Shown one piece after another: positions 12,351 through 24,756 of a stretch of DNA of 64,000 nucleotides (within the stretch, counting starts at the first letter, position 1; each line of letters starts with the position of its first letter). A program made the position numbers and the translations under genes. The notes beneath the pieces were generated by a model that made no database searches, had not been told where the DNA came from, and worked only from the letters and a program-made list of their open reading frames with translations. Source of the DNA: Mycocentrospora acerina (lineage: Eukaryota; Ascomycota; Dothideomycetes; Pleosporales); the NCBI GenBank assembly GCA_022701365.1, contig JAKUHH010000396.1, forward strand, positions 434,001-498,000. The letters are read 5' to 3'.

Positions 12351-14293
12351 ATGAATTCAGAGGAGTCTCCAAATTCAGACCCAAGTGGTCTTGAGAGAGT
12401 CGCCACGAGAGAATCATATACATTTCAAGGTCAGAGAGGATGGCGGAAGTGGCGCATACTGCGACCTGGACGAGGAATGTACCACGATGTTAAGCGGCGA
12501 TTGCCGTACTATTGGAGTGATATCACAGACGCATTTACATACCGGGCTTTCGCGAGTACAGTTCGAATGTACTTTGTCAAGTTAGTATTCTCGTTTCTAT
12601 CCAAATCACGGTACTGACAGACGCAGTGTTTTGCCAGCCATTGCGTTTACGCTCGATATGTACCGCCGAACTGGAGAGTTCTTCGGTGTCAACGAAGCAT
12701 TGTTTGCATCTGCCTTGGCGGCCATGGTATTCAGTCTTTTGTCATGCCAGCCACTCACTATTGTGGGCGTCACAGGTCTCATCGCACTATTCAACTACAC
12801 TATCTACGACATCATCGCGCAGTATGATGTGTCCATTTATCCCCAATTTACAGCTTGGGTCGGCATTTGGGCAGCAATTTTCCACTGGATCGTGTCATTT
12901 GGAAATTTCTGCGACTACATGGCCTACGTTACAGATTTTTCCAGTACAACGTTCGGCATGTATGTAGGTATAATCTACTGCGGTAAGTAAAGTTCCCAGA
13001 CATTGTACTAGCATAGCACTGAAAAATTGAAACAGTCAAAGGCGTGGAGGAACTAGTGTATTTGTTTGAGGCCTCTGGATTTGAAGGTGGTTATTTGTCC
13101 ATTATCATCGCCGTACTTTACTTTGGTTCAGTCTATGGCCTCGAGAAACTCGGTAGCAGCGCGCTTTGGAAGCCGTGGATCCGCAGCTTCATTGCTGATT
13201 ATTCATTTGTATTTCCCACACTATTTTGGGTCGGATTCTCACACTTCCCAGGCAGATTGGCTACGACGGATTTATACCATGTACCAATCACAGGAGCTTT
13301 CCAACCTACTCAGCCTCGGAATTGGGTCATCGATTTTTGGAATCTAGATGTCAAATGGGTCTTTGTGGCTATCCCATTTGGATTTTTGATGATGCTTTTG
13401 TTTTATTACGATCATGTAAGTCCCTTAGTTTCGATGTTGATGTCTCCTCTTTTTTTTGCTGCCACTTCTCTCTCACATGCCCCTCAGCAGCTGCTGATGC
13501 CTTTCAATAGAACGTGTCTTCTCTCACAGCACAAGCGCGTCAATACCCTCTGAAAAAACCCGCTGGATTTCACTGGGACTTTTTTCTTCTTGGCTGCACC
13601 TGCTTCGTTAGCGGAGTGATTGGGCTTCCATTGCCCAACGGCTTAGTACCTCAAGCGCCGGTCCATACCGACTCTTTAACCGTCTATGAAACCCGTGTAG
13701 ACATCAAAGGAAATAAAGATAGTGGTGAAATTCGGAAACCTCTCGTAATAGCAACCACCGTCGTAGAACAACGCGTAAGTCACTTCTTGATGGGGATGGC
13801 GATTTGGGGCACCATGACGGGCCCTCTTCTTACTGTGCTACACACTATGCCTGCGGCAGTCTTCGCGGGCGTGTTTTTCGTCGTCGGAGTATGTATAACA
13901 TCTCTATTCATACACACGTACAGCTTACTAAGTGCCTTATAGTGGGGTTCTATCGAAAGTAATGGCATCCTACAAAAGCTCTGGTACCTCAATTCTGAAC
14001 AGCGTTTCCTGCGATCAGACAATCAACTCAATTCTGTTCCAAGGAAGAAGATCTGGCTTTTTATTGGTATTCAGATTATTGGTGTGGCATGTACAGTTGC
14101 TATCTCACAGACCATTGCTGCTATTGGCTTCCCAGTATTGATCATTGCGCTTATGCCGCTTCGCACATTCATAATGCCGAGGTGGTTCTCTGCGCATGAA
14201 CTTGAAATGCTGGATAATCTTACTGCCGATAATCCAACTGTACTTGTTAGTTTTGGAGGTACCCCTGCAATGGTCAAGGAGTTGAACTCCTAA
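12351..14293 (+). CDS. HCO3-/borate-type anion transporter (Bor1 family)
   Basis: Five exons (12351-12580, 12627-12982, 13036-13415, 13511-13888, 13943-14293), all with GT-AG introns and consistent phase, give 564 residues, close to yeast Bor1 (576). The product is a polytopic membrane protein with roughly ten to twelve hydrophobic helices after a charged cytosolic N-terminus ending in DVKRRLPYYWSDITD, typical of this family. Further SLC4/Bor1 features are QPLTIVGVTG in an early helix, the NVSSLTAQ motif at the start of exon 4 (about residue 323) and a C-terminal helix followed by IMPRWF. The family exports borate or exchanges bicarbonate at the plasma membrane. The ion carried here is inferred from family only. 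The C-terminus ends soon after the last helix. Confidence 0.92.
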
Positions 14294-15697
14294 AAGCATC
14301 CAAGAGGGACCCAACGATAACGTGTAGGAAATTTCACGATGGAGGAAGGGTGTGTAGATTGGCATACATGAGTGTTTTCTTTGAAATTATCACGTATCAA
14401 TGCCACCATTTTGACTTGTTTACCTTTTCCAACAATAGGACCATCATTTAATTTTTTTATCGAATCCAACACCAAGGGGTCAGATTAAGAGAAAATAAAA
14501 TGGTTGGATCGAAACTGCTGCACTAGGTAGTGGGTTCGAGCATCTCTGAAGTTTGAGCGGCAGATCCAGTATAGGAGGAGGGTAGTGTGGATGTGCTCAG
14601 CCGAAGTTTAGCTGCGTTTGGGAAACATCGAAATAATGTAAACAAGGTACAAGGGGAATTGAATTCACAGAAAGCATTGGCGTTGAGAAATAAAGACTCA
14701 ACTTTAGTCTGTCTGAGGTGGGGAGAAAAGTGTGCAGAGGTATCCAAAGTGAGCAGTCGAGAAACAGAAGCAGGAAATGCAGTATCCAAATTGATACTAC
14801 TACGTACAGAACCACACAGTATAGGGCTCAGTATATATCTTGAACTTGGTAATTACGTAGCTGATATGCAAACATTAATGTTGAATGTTAAAGGTGATTG
14901 GCTGCACGCTGGTGAAGGGCGTACATGTAGCGCAGAGGAAAAGTGTCATAAATACATTCATGATTTGGTTTCAGAAGATCTCCACTTATACTGTTGAATA
15001 TGCGTTTATTGTGAGTTGTTATTATATGATAATATTGCCCATAAAGTAGACATTTGATGTCCAAGTAAAAGACATGTTGTGTAACGTCAAAGGTCTAACA
15101 CCGTGGAAAAGTTCAGGATACACCAACATCTTTAATGTCAAAAGGAGAGAGGATCACTAGGTTGCTCACACTGAACAAAAGTATGCAAAGTGATCATTGT
15201 ATTATGACTGTCTCGAGTGGTAACACATATTTTTCTGTGAGTTTGGAAATATAGAACTTAGAGGACACCGCTGCTTTATATTCAATAGACTTACGAAATA
15301 TTCAATAGAAATTGGTAGAACAGGACATCCTTAGAAGCGAATGGAAATCTACTGTCACGTATAGCGTATTTTGGACGGCTCAACGGTAGCAACTGAGCAC
15401 TCAAATGTGTGGTGAGTTACTACGTTGTAGTCATTTCGACAGCGATATTGTCTGGCGCAATTTTAGTTCTTTATCCATAATACGAATCTACACAACCCTG
15501 CAGTCGGAATAGTGGCCCATTTTGAAGCGAGGCGAAATATACATCCCTGAGAAACAGAAGCATAGGAGTCCACACGATTGTAACAAAACATGAAATGCCG
15601 GAGACAAGCCAATATACCGATGCGAGAGTTGCCAGGGTTTCTACTCTTAGCATAGTGCATGAATGTGGACAAGTCGAGAGCATGTGAAATATAAGTT
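14294..15697. other. Convergent intergenic region without recognised gene
   Basis: This 1.4-kb AT-rich interval lies between the 3' ends of the transporter and MED10. A 136-codon plus-strand frame at 14587-14997 has no recognisable domain or start context and is not called. I see no RNA gene or repeat. Confidence 0.4.
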
Positions 15698-16229
15698 TTA
15701 TATAGGGACCTTTCCACCGGTGGATTCCACTACTTTTGAAATGTCGTCTTTCATTTCTGGTATAGCACTCGAGAGCTGCCACGCAAGCTGTTCTTGCAGC
15801 ATGCGGTATGCATCGAAACGACCTTTCATCATCTGATTCATTCGCTGCACTGTCTCGACAAATTCGCGTGTATAAACATCTGGATTTCTTGAGCCCTCGA
15901 CATAACTCGTAACCTCAGGTGGAATGTCGATGTGAACCGAAGGAGCCTTTTGCGACAACTTCACCAGGTTCTGTATGAGCGATGTGCTTGGTTCTCGTCA
16001 GCTCTCCCTAGCTAGTGCTAAGTCTATGATAAAAATAAACATACATCTCTCTTTTCATAGCTTCTTGTGTCTTGCTACCATGATGATCGTATGACTGCAC
16101 GATGAGATTATAGAGATTTTGTACAACATCTTTTAGTTGTGCTTCCACAGAATTGATAGCAGCTGAGTAGTGTTAGCAATCTCCAAAACCCAAGTACTTC
16201 TTCGTACATTCAGAACCAGTAGTAGCCAT
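15698..16229 (-). CDS. MED10: Mediator complex subunit 10 (Med10/Nut2)
   Basis: Three exons (16229-16208, only 22 nt; 16162-16045; 15986-15698) join in frame to 142 residues, the usual size of fungal Med10. The central block is diagnostic: REITSLIQNLVKLSQKAP, then IPPEVTSYVEGSRNPDVYTR and FVETVQRMNQMMKGR, matching the conserved core of Nut2/Med10. Intron 1 (45 nt) has a GCTAAC branch site. For intron 2, the acceptor at 15987/15988 was chosen over a nearer CAG because only it keeps the frame and restores the conserved helix. Med10 sits in the Mediator middle module and relays activator signals to RNA polymerase II. Its start lies 245 bp from the divergent PXA-domain gene, so the two probably share a short promoter region. 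Confidence 0.92.
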
Positions 16230-16474
16230 GTTTTCGAGGTCAATGTGAGGTTCAATTTGTTGGTCGTGAGAGACGTTGCTTGCAGGGAAGGAACGTGCTT
16301 GAATGGACGCGTCGCCAAGCCTCGGCTGAACCCTGCCTCCGTCGGCCTCTGTCGTCATCTTTCCTACTCTTTTAAACCCCAACTCAATCAACTGCCATCA
16401 TCAACACCGCGCTCTACAACGCGCCATCACGTGCTTAGGATTCTGCGAGGAGCAACAATGAATATCAGCCTACG

Positions 16475-19310
16475 ATGACGGAGAGTACACATCGGGAGCC
16501 AAGTGTCCCTCGGTCACAGCCACACAGCCCTCAAGCCTCTACTTCGTCTCTCACTGGGGCCACGGGAACCAATATACCGAATCAGTCTCGTACAGCTGGC
16601 GCAACCAGGTCTACTGAATCATGCATGTCTCAAGCAGATTACAGTTCAGACAAAGCAACCGCGGCCTTTATTCGACGGGTCCTATGCTCTCACAACGTGC
16701 TTCTAGGAAATGGTGAGAAAGCAGGCAGTGCACCACGTCCAATTGAGGATGTACTACCACCATTAACCAGCTCAAACGAGGTTGATTTGCAGCTTTATGG
16801 CATCATATCGGTTATCATTAAAGAATTCGTACAGACTTGGTACTCAAAGATCACACCCGATCATGTATTCGTCAATGAAATCATCCAAATAATCGCTCAT
16901 TGCACAAGGGCCTTTGAGCAGCGACTTCGGAATGTCGACTTGGAAGCATTGCTCGTTGACGAAATTCCTGAGCTGCTCGAAGCTCATTTGAACTGTAGGT
17001 GATTCCAACCCTTGTCCGCCCTGTGAGCAAGCGCTGTTCTAATTTCGTTATGTGAAGCGATCCGTCTGGCAAAACAGCGCGCCAATTCTAAAAGCTTGCT
17101 AGTCTCGGATACTCATTTAATATATCACACACTTCACCCACATCCTGCACTTTCTCCCGTTCCGACCGAGTCAGCTCCATCTACAATTGTCGAGCAGCGG
17201 GAGAGTGAGTCGGCATGGCGCCAATTACTTATCCAAGGAGTATTAGTATTACTATTACCAGCCGAGGACTTGGAAAATAGTTGCCTTCGATCTTTAGTGG
17301 CTGAAATCTTCGCCGAAATGATACTCGGGAATGGCATCAGCGGCAAAGCTTGTGAGGGTTGGACCCTATGGGAAGGTATCACCAAAATAGCGGAGACTTT
17401 GCATACTGACGATGCGAAAGAAATGAAGCCACAACCAGCAGATGGCGGCACAGAGCCATCATTGACCCGCTTGGAGCGCTATGGACTGTTGTCCCTGCCG
17501 GCCGGCGGAAGGATCGAAACGGAGAATCCACTTGTTGATAGCGAACGCCATCATGGAGTCATTACCGTGGTCATCTCAGGGATATTTTGGGCTGTCCTCC
17601 AATACGTTTTATTGGTGTCCACGGCGGTGCGTTCAGTAGTCCTCACTCTTGCAACACCATCAATTCTTCCATCGAGAACAATCACAAGCGAACAGCTACT
17701 CGAGCATACCCACCAGTCACAAATGCCGCAAGTGGATGCTCTGGGTTCCAGGCGTCCATTGCGAGCTAAACGGCCTGTAGTGAGTATGAGATTGTGGAGC
17801 TGTGCAGCACAAATTGTCGAGTTAAACGTTCGTATGCCTTGGCTTTCGGGCCTCATATCCATGTTGCATTTGGGCTCACTGGTCTGGCCGGGCAAGGTGG
17901 GTGACACAGACGGGGTATTGGACAGGTGAGTTGTCTCGGTATTTTCTTTTTTCATCTCTGGTTGGGCAGCCACATTGACGCCCGAGAACCATGCAATGCG
18001 AGTCGCAGAAGCCCCGCATATGATTTTAATCACTTGACTTCGCTTCAGCGAATGCAAAGGCCCGCAGACTCTCATACAAAATCCTTGCCAGAATGCGTCC
18101 CTCAATGAAGACCCTGGCACCCGTCCCGGGCGGTAACTCAAGTCATCTAAATCCAGGTCTTGACATATCATCTCTCTCCACCGCAAGGAAATACGCTACC
18201 GTACTCGTAGCCCGAGTGGATCGACTTTGCAGCACATGATACAATATCTGTTGTCATCAGTTCTGCAACACCACACTTTTCATGCATCGTCTTATCGCAA
18301 TCCATTCCGTTCATTGCGGATGGCCCGCTTACGCGCCCACTTGATCTGCCAACATCATCCGTCCAGCTCGGGACTGGCCGTTCCTTTATGTACAAGCACG
18401 ACATTGGCCGCGACGCTTAGTCGCGCCACCTGCGCGGTCCGGAAATTACACATTGTTCAATAAACTCTGCCACTCTGGCGGCTTGCGATATCGCTGCCAT
18501 TATTTTGTCGCAATAAGACGGGCCGACATTGTTCTTCGGCATCGCTGGCCTAACGTTCAAAGGAGGTTTTCGTCCAGTTGTCCCCGGAACCAAAATGCTG
18601 GAATAATTTTGTCCATTGTCAACATATCCAGAACTGCGATCCTTGTTCGCCGAAGTTTTCAAGTGGCCAGACAACATTGCTAGTGTATCGGCGGACGTGG
18701 GCACACATGCGCCTCACTTTACACAACGACTACTTCCTTCCCATTCGGAATCATGAGTCTTGCGATAGCGCTTCGTTCATACCGTCGCCTGATCCGTTGA
18801 GATGATCGATCTGGTTTCTTGCTGCATACTTTGCGCCGATTATGACACATATTTCATCGAGATTGTCAGTGGCTAACTTGAACCTTGCCTAGATTTCTTT
18901 CTCACACCATTCAAACACGTGTCTTAAACCCGGCATCGCTCCCTGGTATTCTTCATACCATTCGCATAACGTTGTTCCCGAATAATGCCATGGGACCTCC
19001 CCGTCAGATACCTTCTGATGAGGAAGTGAAGGCGATCAAGCGCAATTGTGCTGCGACGCTACTAGATCTGTTGCCACTTAGAGTGGCAACCATCTTCTTT
19101 GCAAGCCATAGCCATGAGGCACAGCTTGGGCAAATCGAGGAGATTCTGGGCTGCTTTGATGACACTTATCTCAACAAGCATCTCATCTTTCAGATTGTTG
19201 AGCTGGTGATTGTCAGGCTATTTCCGGAATTAGGTGAGCGAGGAGTGCGTGATTTGATGGAAGAGCGCACAGAGCAGAGCTTGAATTCACCATCGCCGTC
19301 GCGGTTGTAA
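16475..19310 (+). CDS. PXA-domain protein with an exceptionally long last intron
   Basis: Exons 16475-16994, 17058-17925 and 18893-19310 join in frame to 601 residues. The N-terminus is Ser/Thr/Pro-rich and disordered. Residues about 85-330 form a PXA domain (PX-associated), starting near ATAAFIRRVLCSHN and including helices such as LQLYGIISVIIKEFVQTWY and WRQLLIQGVLVLLLPAEDLEN. The C-terminal part (LHTIRITLFPNNAMGPP; LIFQIVELVIVRLFPEL) matches the conserved tail of fungal PXA-only proteins. PXA proteins are linked to endosomal and ER membrane traffic; a hydrophobic stretch near residues 375-395 may be a membrane segment. The intron 17926-18892 is 967 nt instead of about 50. The direct splice joining VLDR to FLSHTIQTR restores the expected family sequence, so the intervening DNA is most likely intronic. 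Confidence 0.82.
17926..18892. other. 967-nt intron, probable insertion of unknown origin
   Basis: The interval is bounded by a good donor (GTGAGT) and by a normal 3' end (GGCTAAC branch site, CCTAG acceptor). A typical intron in this window is 45-60 nt, so roughly 900 nt look extra. GC content is near that of coding DNA, and several broken open stretches occur on both strands, for example minus-strand 18704-18417 and plus-strand about 18220-18755 with three stops. No transposase, reverse transcriptase or clear terminal inverted repeat could be recognised. It could be a decayed element, a captured gene fragment or a nested gene. Confidence 0.55.
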
Positions 19311-20750
19311 GAGATAGACCAACGAGCAGTAAATAGATTCAGACGGACGTTTCAATCTGATGAGCAGAGCTCAACGCAGATCTTCGTGTAATTCAATATG
19401 AGCACTCATAATGTCTGTGTACTAGTTATTGACTAAATGTTAATTTCCATACACTTTAGAGTCTGCTCACGGACATCATGTATGTCCACGTATTGTCAGC
19501 GCATCATGCATCGGCACCATGGGAGAATGTCCCGTCTCAAAAGAGGGGTTGCCAACCAATCAAAAAATTAGAGAAAGAAATTGAGCATGTGCGTATCTCC
19601 GTCGAAGCGTGGTAAGCGTGGGAATCGTGGGATTAGAGTTCTATTACATCATAGCGCTCTCTGGGTCTGCTGTACGCTGAGATTGACGGTCCGCACCGAG
19701 CTCGTTCTTTACTACTTACTATATCTGGAGGTTCATTCAGTTGAGTTTTCAAGCCACCCACAAAGAACGGTGAACGGGACTACCCCGCACGGCACAGCTG
19801 ATACTCTTATCGTGCCGGACAAGTGCCGGACGCGTACCTGAAATCGTCTGGCGCAGCGGTGGGCTCAGGTACCGGCCGTGAACGGAGCTCCGAAGCATGA
19901 CGCACAATATCCATGCCGGCTTGCCAGGGGCTGCTGCTGTTCTCTTTGACCCTTGATCTGACCTACCACCTCTATGCACTCATGACATCTTCGGCTCTGT
20001 CTGACCACGTACAATCCAAGAGAAGAAACGTACATGCCGGCATTTTGGCAATTTGATTGGTCATCCGGAACAGCCGTTGGGTCCAAAATCCTTCCAATCC
20101 TTTCGAGATTCTCACCGACCGCATGTCAGACACCGCGCTCTACCCACATCAATGCTCATAATGCAATGTGACGAACACCATGTTCCTCTCGCCATCACGG
20201 GAGATACCCATGGGCCGTGAGCATCAAACATCCATCTTGCACAGACAAAAACTACGTACCACGTGTGCAGGGTATTTGACTTGGAAAAAATGGAAAGATA
20301 TGAACATCGGAGCTATAATTGCACAACCTTGCCGAGGACCGTGCTTTCATCCACCGCTTTTCTGATGACAAAAGTGAAGCTGCTGACCTGGATGACTGGA
20401 ACTATGCTTCCGGTAGGAGCGATACCGAACCTGTCAGCTCGTGTTGATTACAATGTACAAGATAATTTCGCCCGTCTTCGCCTGATGGTTACATCACAAT
20501 TCGCATGCCGCCGGTTTTGAACTGTCTGAGCCAATCGATCCTATATTGGAATCCTGTGTATAGCAGGAAGTACAAGTCAGACGGATGTTAGACTAGGTAC
20601 TACAACGTGCAGCTACCACTTTGGACTATGATACCTAATTCAAAGTGAGAAGAAATGTGATGATAAAATGCGAAGAAAAAAGAGGATAGCCAGGAGACGC
20701 AGGCTCACAAAAGTTACCATCGGTAAGGTGTTGATGAAAAGCAAAAAGAT
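19311..20750. other. Intergenic region, nothing recognised
   Basis: About 1.4 kb between the PXA gene and the tRNA. Only short, unremarkable open frames occur, with no motif, splice pattern or repeat that supports a gene. Confidence 0.4.
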
Positions 20751-20838
20751 GGTCACTACGAGGGTCGAACTCGCGACCTTGGCGTATCAAGGATGTTTAC
20801 TATTAGCACCACGCTCTAACCAACTGAGCTAAGCGACC
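20751..20838 (-). tRNA. tRNA-Ile (anticodon AAU) with a 15-nt intron
   Basis: The minus strand reads as a complete cloverleaf. A 7-bp acceptor stem (GGTCGCT with AGTGACC, one G-U pair), D arm GCTC...GAGC, anticodon stem TGGTG/CGCCA around the loop CTAATA...A, and a T arm with GTTCGAC are all present. Length is 88 nt, that is 73 plus a 15-nt intron (GTAAACATCCTTGAT) one base 3' of the anticodon AAT, the canonical tRNA intron position. The A box (TAGCTCAGTTGG) and B box are intact, and a T5 run follows downstream as a Pol III terminator. The mature tRNA would decode isoleucine AUU/AUC after A34-to-inosine editing. Confidence 0.93.
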
Positions 20839-23002
20839 GTGATTTTTAATTGGATGAGTAAAAGTTCACAACTGTCGTATATACAATGTCAGGGATAGAT
20901 TAACACGCAATTCGATTCTTAATTTATTCTTTCAATACACTCAGTATGTTTCTTCTTCATGCTAAAGTCACCCAATTTTATCATTCACTCTGATCATTGA
21001 CTACAAAAAGATTTAAATGTTTAATTTATTTGGTTGGTCAATGGTCCCACACACAACAATCAGGCCCACCCACACCTCGACACCTGCAGCGTTGCACGGC
21101 ATACGTTTTCAATCACGTGGGAAACTAGCGTACGCACACACCCCGATATGGACCTCGGATCAAAGCCATCTTTTTTTTTAGCTTTGCAACACGAGTGTAC
21201 CAAACGGCTGATTATCAACGCTCCACCTTCTCAATGTACGATTAGTTTGTATGATTTTGAAATAGTCATAATTAGGACGACAAGGATTAGGATACAAAGA
21301 CTTGTTTGTCCGAGTCGTCTTATGTGGCTACGCTGCAAACTTGAGCGCAAAACGCCATGTTGGCTTGGCGCAGGAGGGAGCTGAATGCAGCCCGTTTCTC
21401 GTTGCCAACGGACAAAGACAGGGGGTTGACGAGTTTACAACGTACTCTATTTTACCCGATAGTTCCGCGGGCCATATTTCATATGCCCCTCTCGTGATTC
21501 TCATTCAGGTTTCTCTGTGGGCTGGACTCTGCACATCATTTTCCATGTCTGCACGATGAAAAGAGCACTGACCAGTCTGGGCCTAGCACGATGTTTGTTT
21601 GCCAAAGTATGCGGTAAGCGGTGTGTATGGACATTTGGACAGCTTCAGTATGCACGTATACCATTTCAGTAATTATTATTATCGCAGGGAAAATGGATGT
21701 TAAATGCGTCCGGTTCAATATCCGTTACGAGTGTTTGGTTGCGCAGTTCCGGTCTCAACTGGCACGCTCGGTACGGGCCGTAACCGCACTTGATGGTCCG
21801 ATGTTGTCGACGCGCCGGAGAGTTACCGAGCTCGACTGTCTATCTCGACTAGGAGAAGAATGTTATAAAAAATTTGCCGAAGCCTTGAGTCAAGTTATAT
21901 TCTTATTTCAAAAGATCTGCAGAGCGCGTTGGTCACAAGATGGGTGCTGCGCTGCCGCCCCTCGGAGGACTTTAACCGAAGCGGAAATCCCCATTGATTT
22001 TCAATAACGTGTACCAAATCTGCTTCCGTTTTGTCCGAAGCTACCAACGCCAGTGCTTCGCTCGGAGTGTAGCTAACTGGTTCCGTGCAGCATCAGTCTA
22101 GACATGGTCTGGACATTTGATCCCGCCTGGATGCTAGAAAGCGTTCGGCCTACACTCCGATGAACATGCGCAGTTATTGTATGTAGCGCAGAGCTGATGG
22201 CTATCGCACCACCAAAAAGGCTGCACTGATAGGGTTTTTTTTTATCTGTCTTGCACTCCGTAGGCTGCTGCATCGATGACGGATGAGTGAAACATTTAGC
22301 ATATGTAACATCATGATCGTCAAGCTCACACCAATGTTCGGACTGGCGACTAGAACGGTATATGAAACACAGTGTATGCGTCGATCTTGAGCAATATAAT
22401 AACTTTCTCAAGCTGGATTCGAATTCGTTCGCGCTTGAGAAAGCTATATTATGTCTTAACACATATGTCAGAGGTCGTACAGAAGTCTCAAATAGACAAT
22501 TCCACTAGGCACCGGCAAGCTAAAGATTGCCGGACTATATACGGAAAGAGCAAATCTACAGATGCTGAATCGAAGAAAAGCGCACAATAGTTGCCCGCGC
22601 GAGCGGTTACAGTCTTTTTTGTTAATGCAAATAAAAAGAAAGATGTACACGTGCTAACAAGGGGTATAGGCCGTCGCGATGAGAGAGCAATCAAGAATGG
22701 AAAACCGATGAAATCGGGCGAATGCGATACGAAACACAAATAGACATGTGCCCGAGGGCTGATGCAGGAGGGGCGCGACAATGCGATGCGATGAGCAGGA
22801 GATGCCCGATACCAATCTAACATGAGATGCCATAGATCGTATCCTCTCCAGTCCTCGTAACACAAAAGTCTCAGGTGCACTGATAGTAAAGAAAGAAACG
22901 AGGAAAGCCTCGGAGACATTAGATAGTATGAATCCATACACGCAAAACTCTGTGTAGGGTTGCAAGCTTTGGCGAGTATACTATTGTATACGAGTCCGTT
23001 GG
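20839..23002. other. Intergenic region with a short inverted repeat
   Basis: About 2.2 kb without a supported gene. At 22403-22413 and 22433-22443 there are perfect 11-bp inverted arms (CTTTCTCAAGC and its complement), able to form a hairpin with a 19-nt loop. A 10-bp inverted pair lies at 22063-22072 and 22150-22159. The part nearest 23002 is the 3' flank of the CENP-B-type gene. Confidence 0.4.
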
Positions 23003-24756
23003 CTAGTGAAGAATGTCTGCACTCTCACTCTTGTTGGCAACAAAATCGGGTTCTGATCCACGACGTATGCCAACTGGCAGACTCTCGCTATTACGTTTGA
23101 TTCGAAGCCTTTCCATAAGCTTACCAATTGCGACATATTCTTGTGGCTCAACGACGAAATCAGCCGTTTGCGACTGGAAGAAGGTCATGACAAGTTCAAG
23201 GGCACGTGCGGCCTCCTCTTGAGATGGTGTTACAGGAGAACAGTCCGCAGAAGTTGCTTTATTGTCAGTAATTATAGATAACCCGTGCGGAATAGGGGGT
23301 GGTTGCATGGAACATGTCATTTGTGACGGGGATCCGGCCATCGCCTCATCAATGGCGGCTAACGAGCCAGGAAGTTCGACCATAGGCGAGTCGAGAGAAT
23401 CACTACTGATGTACTTTGATGTGAGTACATCTGACGAGACCGGTGCGCCTATGTATTGTTCTACACCCACAAGTAGTGGAAAAGTCTGACTTCTTGGTCG
23501 TTGAAAATTATCGCTTCCAGGCTGTCCGCTGGTAGCCGGCCGGTTGCCCATGAAAGGATTAGAGCCACAAGCTGAATCGGGGGTGAAAAAGGGAGATGAC
23601 AGTGAGTTTGGGCTTGTTGGGCCTGCCGAAAAAGAAGATGGTGCTGTGTCTGTGAAGACGCTCGATAATGAAGTACTACTCAGCGAGTGAAACGGTCGCC
23701 TTCTTGGAAAATCGTAGGTATTTGGACTGTCGCTCTTGAGATTCTCCTCGCTCTTCTTCCCTGTCATGGTTGCAGGTGATATTCCGCCTGGCGAAGTAGG
23801 TGAGGTAGCTCCGGGTGTCTGAACGTTGGAAGGTGGATTCGAGGCATCTTCCGACTCTTCCGCTATCGAGCCCTTTCTCGACCTGGCCCCCATGAGATGA
23901 TTTTTTTGCTTAAACTTTTCAAGCCAACTGGTGCTATTTGCCTTCAAATGGCTTTCCGAGTTGCCTACAGTTTGCGCAAAAAAACGTGCCTTGTCTCGAA
24001 TGATGGCGTCTGTTAAGGGCAGGCCTTGTCTTTGGTGATTTCTGGCCCAGTTTGCTAGCGCTCTTTCGATATCAGGAAATTTGCCCTTTGATCTTTTAAT
24101 AGGCGATCGACTGCCGTCATCCTGATACAGATATTTCTCCTTTTGACGCAGCACTTTCGAAACAGTACTACACGGCAGTTAGCAGGGCATGAGATATAAC
24201 AACTGCATAACAGTACCTTCTCTCAACACCAAACATTGCTGAGAGATGGTTAGTGACGGCTTCGGATTATGTTCAAATAGCGCGTATTTTACATACCTCC
24301 AATCTCGGTCTGCTTCACCGTTGGATTTTCTTCATGATACAGACACATCCGTCTACGGTCGGAATCGGTGAGTGTTTTCCGCGGTGTGGACGACGTGCGT
24401 GAATGTGTTGAAGTTGCCGAGACTGGAGTTGCTGATGCGGGTGTGATCGGTACCGGGGCTGGTGGAAAAAGAGGAGCCTGATATGTTGACTGGCTGGTCA
24501 ACATGCTCGGCCATTGTGGCATTATCAAAGGTTGAAGGTGTGGATGTGTTGTTCTGGGCGTCGGATGTGATTGTTGTGGTGGATGCATGCCAGTGCCATA
24601 GATCGGCTCCATGGATAGCGGAGCATAAGCGTTGAAGCCATTGTAGTCCTGTACTGGAGAATGGTGGTGGGGGTTGTATCCGCCGTTGTCATGCCAGCCA
24701 TCTTCGAAATGTTCTTGATGATGGTGCTGCTCGTGGTCCATTCGCAGTTGACTCAT
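23003..24756 (-). CDS. CENP-B/Psq-type DNA-binding protein (transposase-derived fold)
   Basis: Exons 24756-24297, 24238-24217 (22 nt) and 24167-23003 give 548 residues. The N-terminal 130 residues are His/Pro/Gln-rich and disordered. Residues about 132-180 form a CENP-B-N/Psq helix-turn-helix (RKTLTDSDRRRMCLYHEENP, then KQTEIGAMFGVERSTVSKVL). Residues about 195-255 form a CENPB-type second HTH (ALANWARNHQRQGLPLTD, KANSTSWLEKFKQKN). The rest is Ser/Pro-rich, with a short helical block near residue 490 (LELVMTFFQSQ). The DDE nuclease domain of pogo-like transposases is absent, so this looks like a domesticated DNA-binding regulator of the ARS/centromere-binding or transcription-factor type. The microexon encodes the turn and start of the recognition helix. 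It is single-copy here, in GC-balanced DNA, and undamaged. Confidence 0.87.

Noticed and set aside
14487..14560. Possible tRNA because of a GGGTTCGAGC B-box-like motif
   Set aside because: No acceptor stem, D arm or anticodon arm could be paired around it.
17551..18186. 211-codon minus-strand frame
   Set aside because: Its larger part is antisense to exon 2 of the PXA gene; only the upstream third lies in the long intron, where it is discussed.
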